Shown in pieces: positions 16,151 to 17,068 of a stretch of DNA of 17,068 bases. Below the pieces are notes generated by a model. The model did no database searches and was not told where the DNA came from. It saw only the letters and a program-made list of their open reading frames with translations. The stretch is taken from contig JAJZPX010000008.1 of assembly GCA_021811025.1 (NCBI GenBank), forward strand, positions 1 through 17,068. The letters run 5' to 3'. Numbering within the stretch: the first letter of the stretch is position 1; each line of letters begins with the position of its first letter. The translations under genes and the position numbers were made by a program. The DNA comes from Actinomycetes bacterium. GTDB taxonomy: Bacteria; Actinomycetota; Coriobacteriia; Anaerosomatales; JAJZPX01.

Positions 16151-16641
16151 TTGAGGCTGCCCACCTCTTCGATGTAGCGCTCGATCAGCTTCGCGTGCTC
16201 GTCGGCCGAGAGCTTCTCACCGATGAGCTTGCCGGCGACGGCGACGGTAAGGTCGGCCACCGACTTCTGCAGCTCGGCCACCGCGGCCTTCTTCTCGGCC
16301 ACGATGGTCTCCTTCGCCTTGGCGATGATGCCGGCGGCCTCCTCGTTGGCCTTCGCCACGATGTCGCCCTTCATCGCCTCGGCAACCTTTCGGCCCTGCT
16401 CGATGACCTTCGCGGCCTCACCGCGCGCCTCGGCCATCTGGGCCTTGTAGTCCTCGAAGAGCCGTTCGGCCTCGACCCGCGTCTCCTCCGCTTTCTCGAG
16501 CGACTCGCGGATGGTCTCCGCGCGCTTGTCGAGCATGTTCGTGATCGGCGGGAGCGCGAACTTCGACAGAACGAAGAACAGCACCAGGAACGAGATCAGC
16601 GAGACGATGATCTCGGGACCCTTTGGCAGGATAGCTTCCAT
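16147..16641 (-). CDS. atpF: F1Fo ATP synthase b subunit
   Basis: The 164-residue protein has one N-terminal membrane helix (about 9-30, VSLISFLVLFFVLSKFALPP) followed by a long Ala/Glu/Lys-rich helix (about 35-135) able to dimerise as the peripheral stalk. The C-terminus (LIGEKLSADEHAKLIERYIE) contacts delta. An AGGAGGAAGGTGA tract precedes the ATG. Only one b gene is seen, so a homodimeric stalk is expected. The gap to atpE is 30 nt. Confidence 0.97.
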   Translation of the reverse strand: MEAILPKGPEIIVSLISFLVLFFVLSKFALPPITNMLDKRAETIRESLEKAEETRVEAERLFEDYKAQMAEARGEAAKVIEQGRKVAEAMKGDIVAKANEEAAGIIAKAKETIVAEKKAAVAELQKSVADLTVAVAGKLIGEKLSADEHAKLIERYIEEVGSLK

Positions 16642-16671
16642 GCTTCACCTTCCTCCTGGTTACGCTCCCGA

Positions 16672-16899
16672 TTACTTGGCGGCCTGGAGGATGAAGGCGA
16701 GGACGAAGCCGAGCAGCGCGATGGCCTCGGTGAACGCGATGCCGAGGAACATCGTGGTCTGCAGGCGGCCGGCCATCTCGGGCTGGCGGGCCATGCCTTC
16801 GATCGCCTTGCCGGCGATCATGCCGATGCCGAGGCCGGGCCCGATGGCACCGAGGCCGAACGCCAGACCCGCACCCAGGACGGACAGAGAACCAGTCAA
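16672..16899 (-). CDS. atpE: F1Fo ATP synthase c subunit (proton-type ring)
   Basis: I start this 75-residue proteolipid at TTG 16899 because AAGGAGG lies 5 nt upstream; the frame is open further, but an earlier start would translate through that binding site. Helix 1 has the Gly-rich packing motif (LAFGLGAIGPGLGIGMIAG, 12-30), the polar loop is ARQPE (37-41), and helix 2 carries the ion-binding glutamate E58 in GIAFTEAIALLGF. The sodium-type residues (Gln in helix 1 and Ser/Thr after the Glu) are replaced by Ile and Ala, pointing to proton coupling. A hairpin and a strong ribosome binding site precede it, as expected for the subunit needed in most copies. Confidence 0.95.
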   Translation of the reverse strand: MTGSLSVLGAGLAFGLGAIGPGLGIGMIAGKAIEGMARQPEMAGRLQTTMFLGIAFTEAIALLGFVLAFILQAAK

Positions 16900-16904
16900 C
16901 TTTT

Positions 16905-16911
16905 CCTCCTT
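16905..16911 (-). promoter_or_regulatory. Strong ribosome binding site that sets the atpE TTG start
   Basis: AAGGAGG, 5 nt before TTG, is a near-perfect Shine-Dalgarno sequence. It decides the start against the upstream in-frame ATG at 16938, which has no such site. Confidence 0.8.
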
Positions 16912-16939
16912 ATGGACGAACGATCTTCTCGATAGCATG

Positions 16940-16957
16940 ACGCCGGGAAGCCGGCGT
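16940..16957 (-). promoter_or_regulatory. Intercistronic hairpin upstream of atpE
   Basis: A perfect 7-bp stem (ACGCCGG with CCGGCGT) and a 4-nt loop lie between the atpB stop and the atpE ribosome binding site. It may protect the atpE message or uncouple its translation from atpB, as in other atp operons where c is made in excess. There is no T-tract, so termination is unlikely. Confidence 0.5.
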
Positions 16958-16963
16958 GATCTC

Positions 16964-17068
16964 CTAGTGCTCGCCGGCGTGGATCGCGCCGCCGATGTAG
17001 ACCGCGGTCAGGATCGCGAACACGTACGCCTGGATGAACGCGACGAAGACCTCGAACGCGTACATCAC
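16964..17068 (-). CDS. atpB: F1Fo ATP synthase a subunit, C-terminal 34 residues only
   Basis: The frame runs in from the window edge and ends at TAG 16966-16964. The visible segment FEVFVAFIQAYVFAILTAVY matches the last membrane helix of subunit a, which lines the ion channel beside the c-ring, followed by a short polar tail ending HAGEH. The essential Arg lies upstream, outside the window. Its position immediately before atpE supports the call. Confidence 0.93.
   Translation of the reverse strand: MMYAFEVFVAFIQAYVFAILTAVYIGGAIHAGEH

Noticed and set aside
16900..16938. Start of atpE at ATG 16938
   Set aside because: It would add MLSRRSFVHKEEK, unlike c subunits, and would translate through the AAGGAGG site that serves TTG 16899.

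Overview
The window is a high-GC bacterial chromosome segment in which every gene I can support lies on the minus strand. Read in the direction of transcription it runs from position 17068 down to 1. The GC-rich codon usage, frequent GTG/TTG starts, an LCP (LytR-CpsA-Psr) protein with a LytR_C domain, a CWB2 wall-binding protein and no outer-membrane genes suggest a Gram-positive actinobacterial-type organism. It may be a deep-branching or anaerobic lineage such as Coriobacteriia and relatives, but the placement is an inference.

Region 1 (17068-11071) is an F1Fo ATP synthase operon in classical order: atpB (3' end only), atpE, atpF, atpH, atpA, atpG, atpD, atpC. Most junctions are tight: atpF/atpH overlap by 4 nt and atpH/atpA by 1 nt. 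Two junctions are not. A hairpin precedes the TTG start of atpE, and 173 bp of highly palindromic sequence separate atpA from atpG. A 14-bp perfect hairpin lies just after atpC and probably ends the operon.

Region 2 (11040-7798) holds a polytopic GT-C glycosyltransferase with its own probable promoter, then murA (first committed step of peptidoglycan synthesis) and fabZ (fatty acid elongation).

Region 3 (7717-3496) is a four-gene nucleotide-sugar cassette matching the WbpA-WbpB-WbpD-WbpE route. It would convert UDP-GlcNAc to UDP-2,3-diacetamido-2,3-dideoxy-glucuronic acid, a precursor of surface polysaccharides.

Region 4 (3472-1) starts with a promoter region rich in CGTGAC half-sites. It continues with an LCP-family transferase, the enzyme type that attaches glycopolymers to peptidoglycan. 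The last gene is a secreted protein with a class I amidotransferase-like domain, a beta-rich middle region and CWB2 repeats, cut by the window edge.

Taken together, regions 2-4 look like an envelope locus next to the ATP synthase operon: lipid and murein precursors, an acidic diacetamido sugar, a polymer-attaching enzyme and a protein with wall-polymer-binding repeats. The least explained element is the nested inverted repeat between atpA and atpG. No stretch over 300 bp lacks a gene, and I saw no tRNA, rRNA, CRISPR array, transposase or phage gene.
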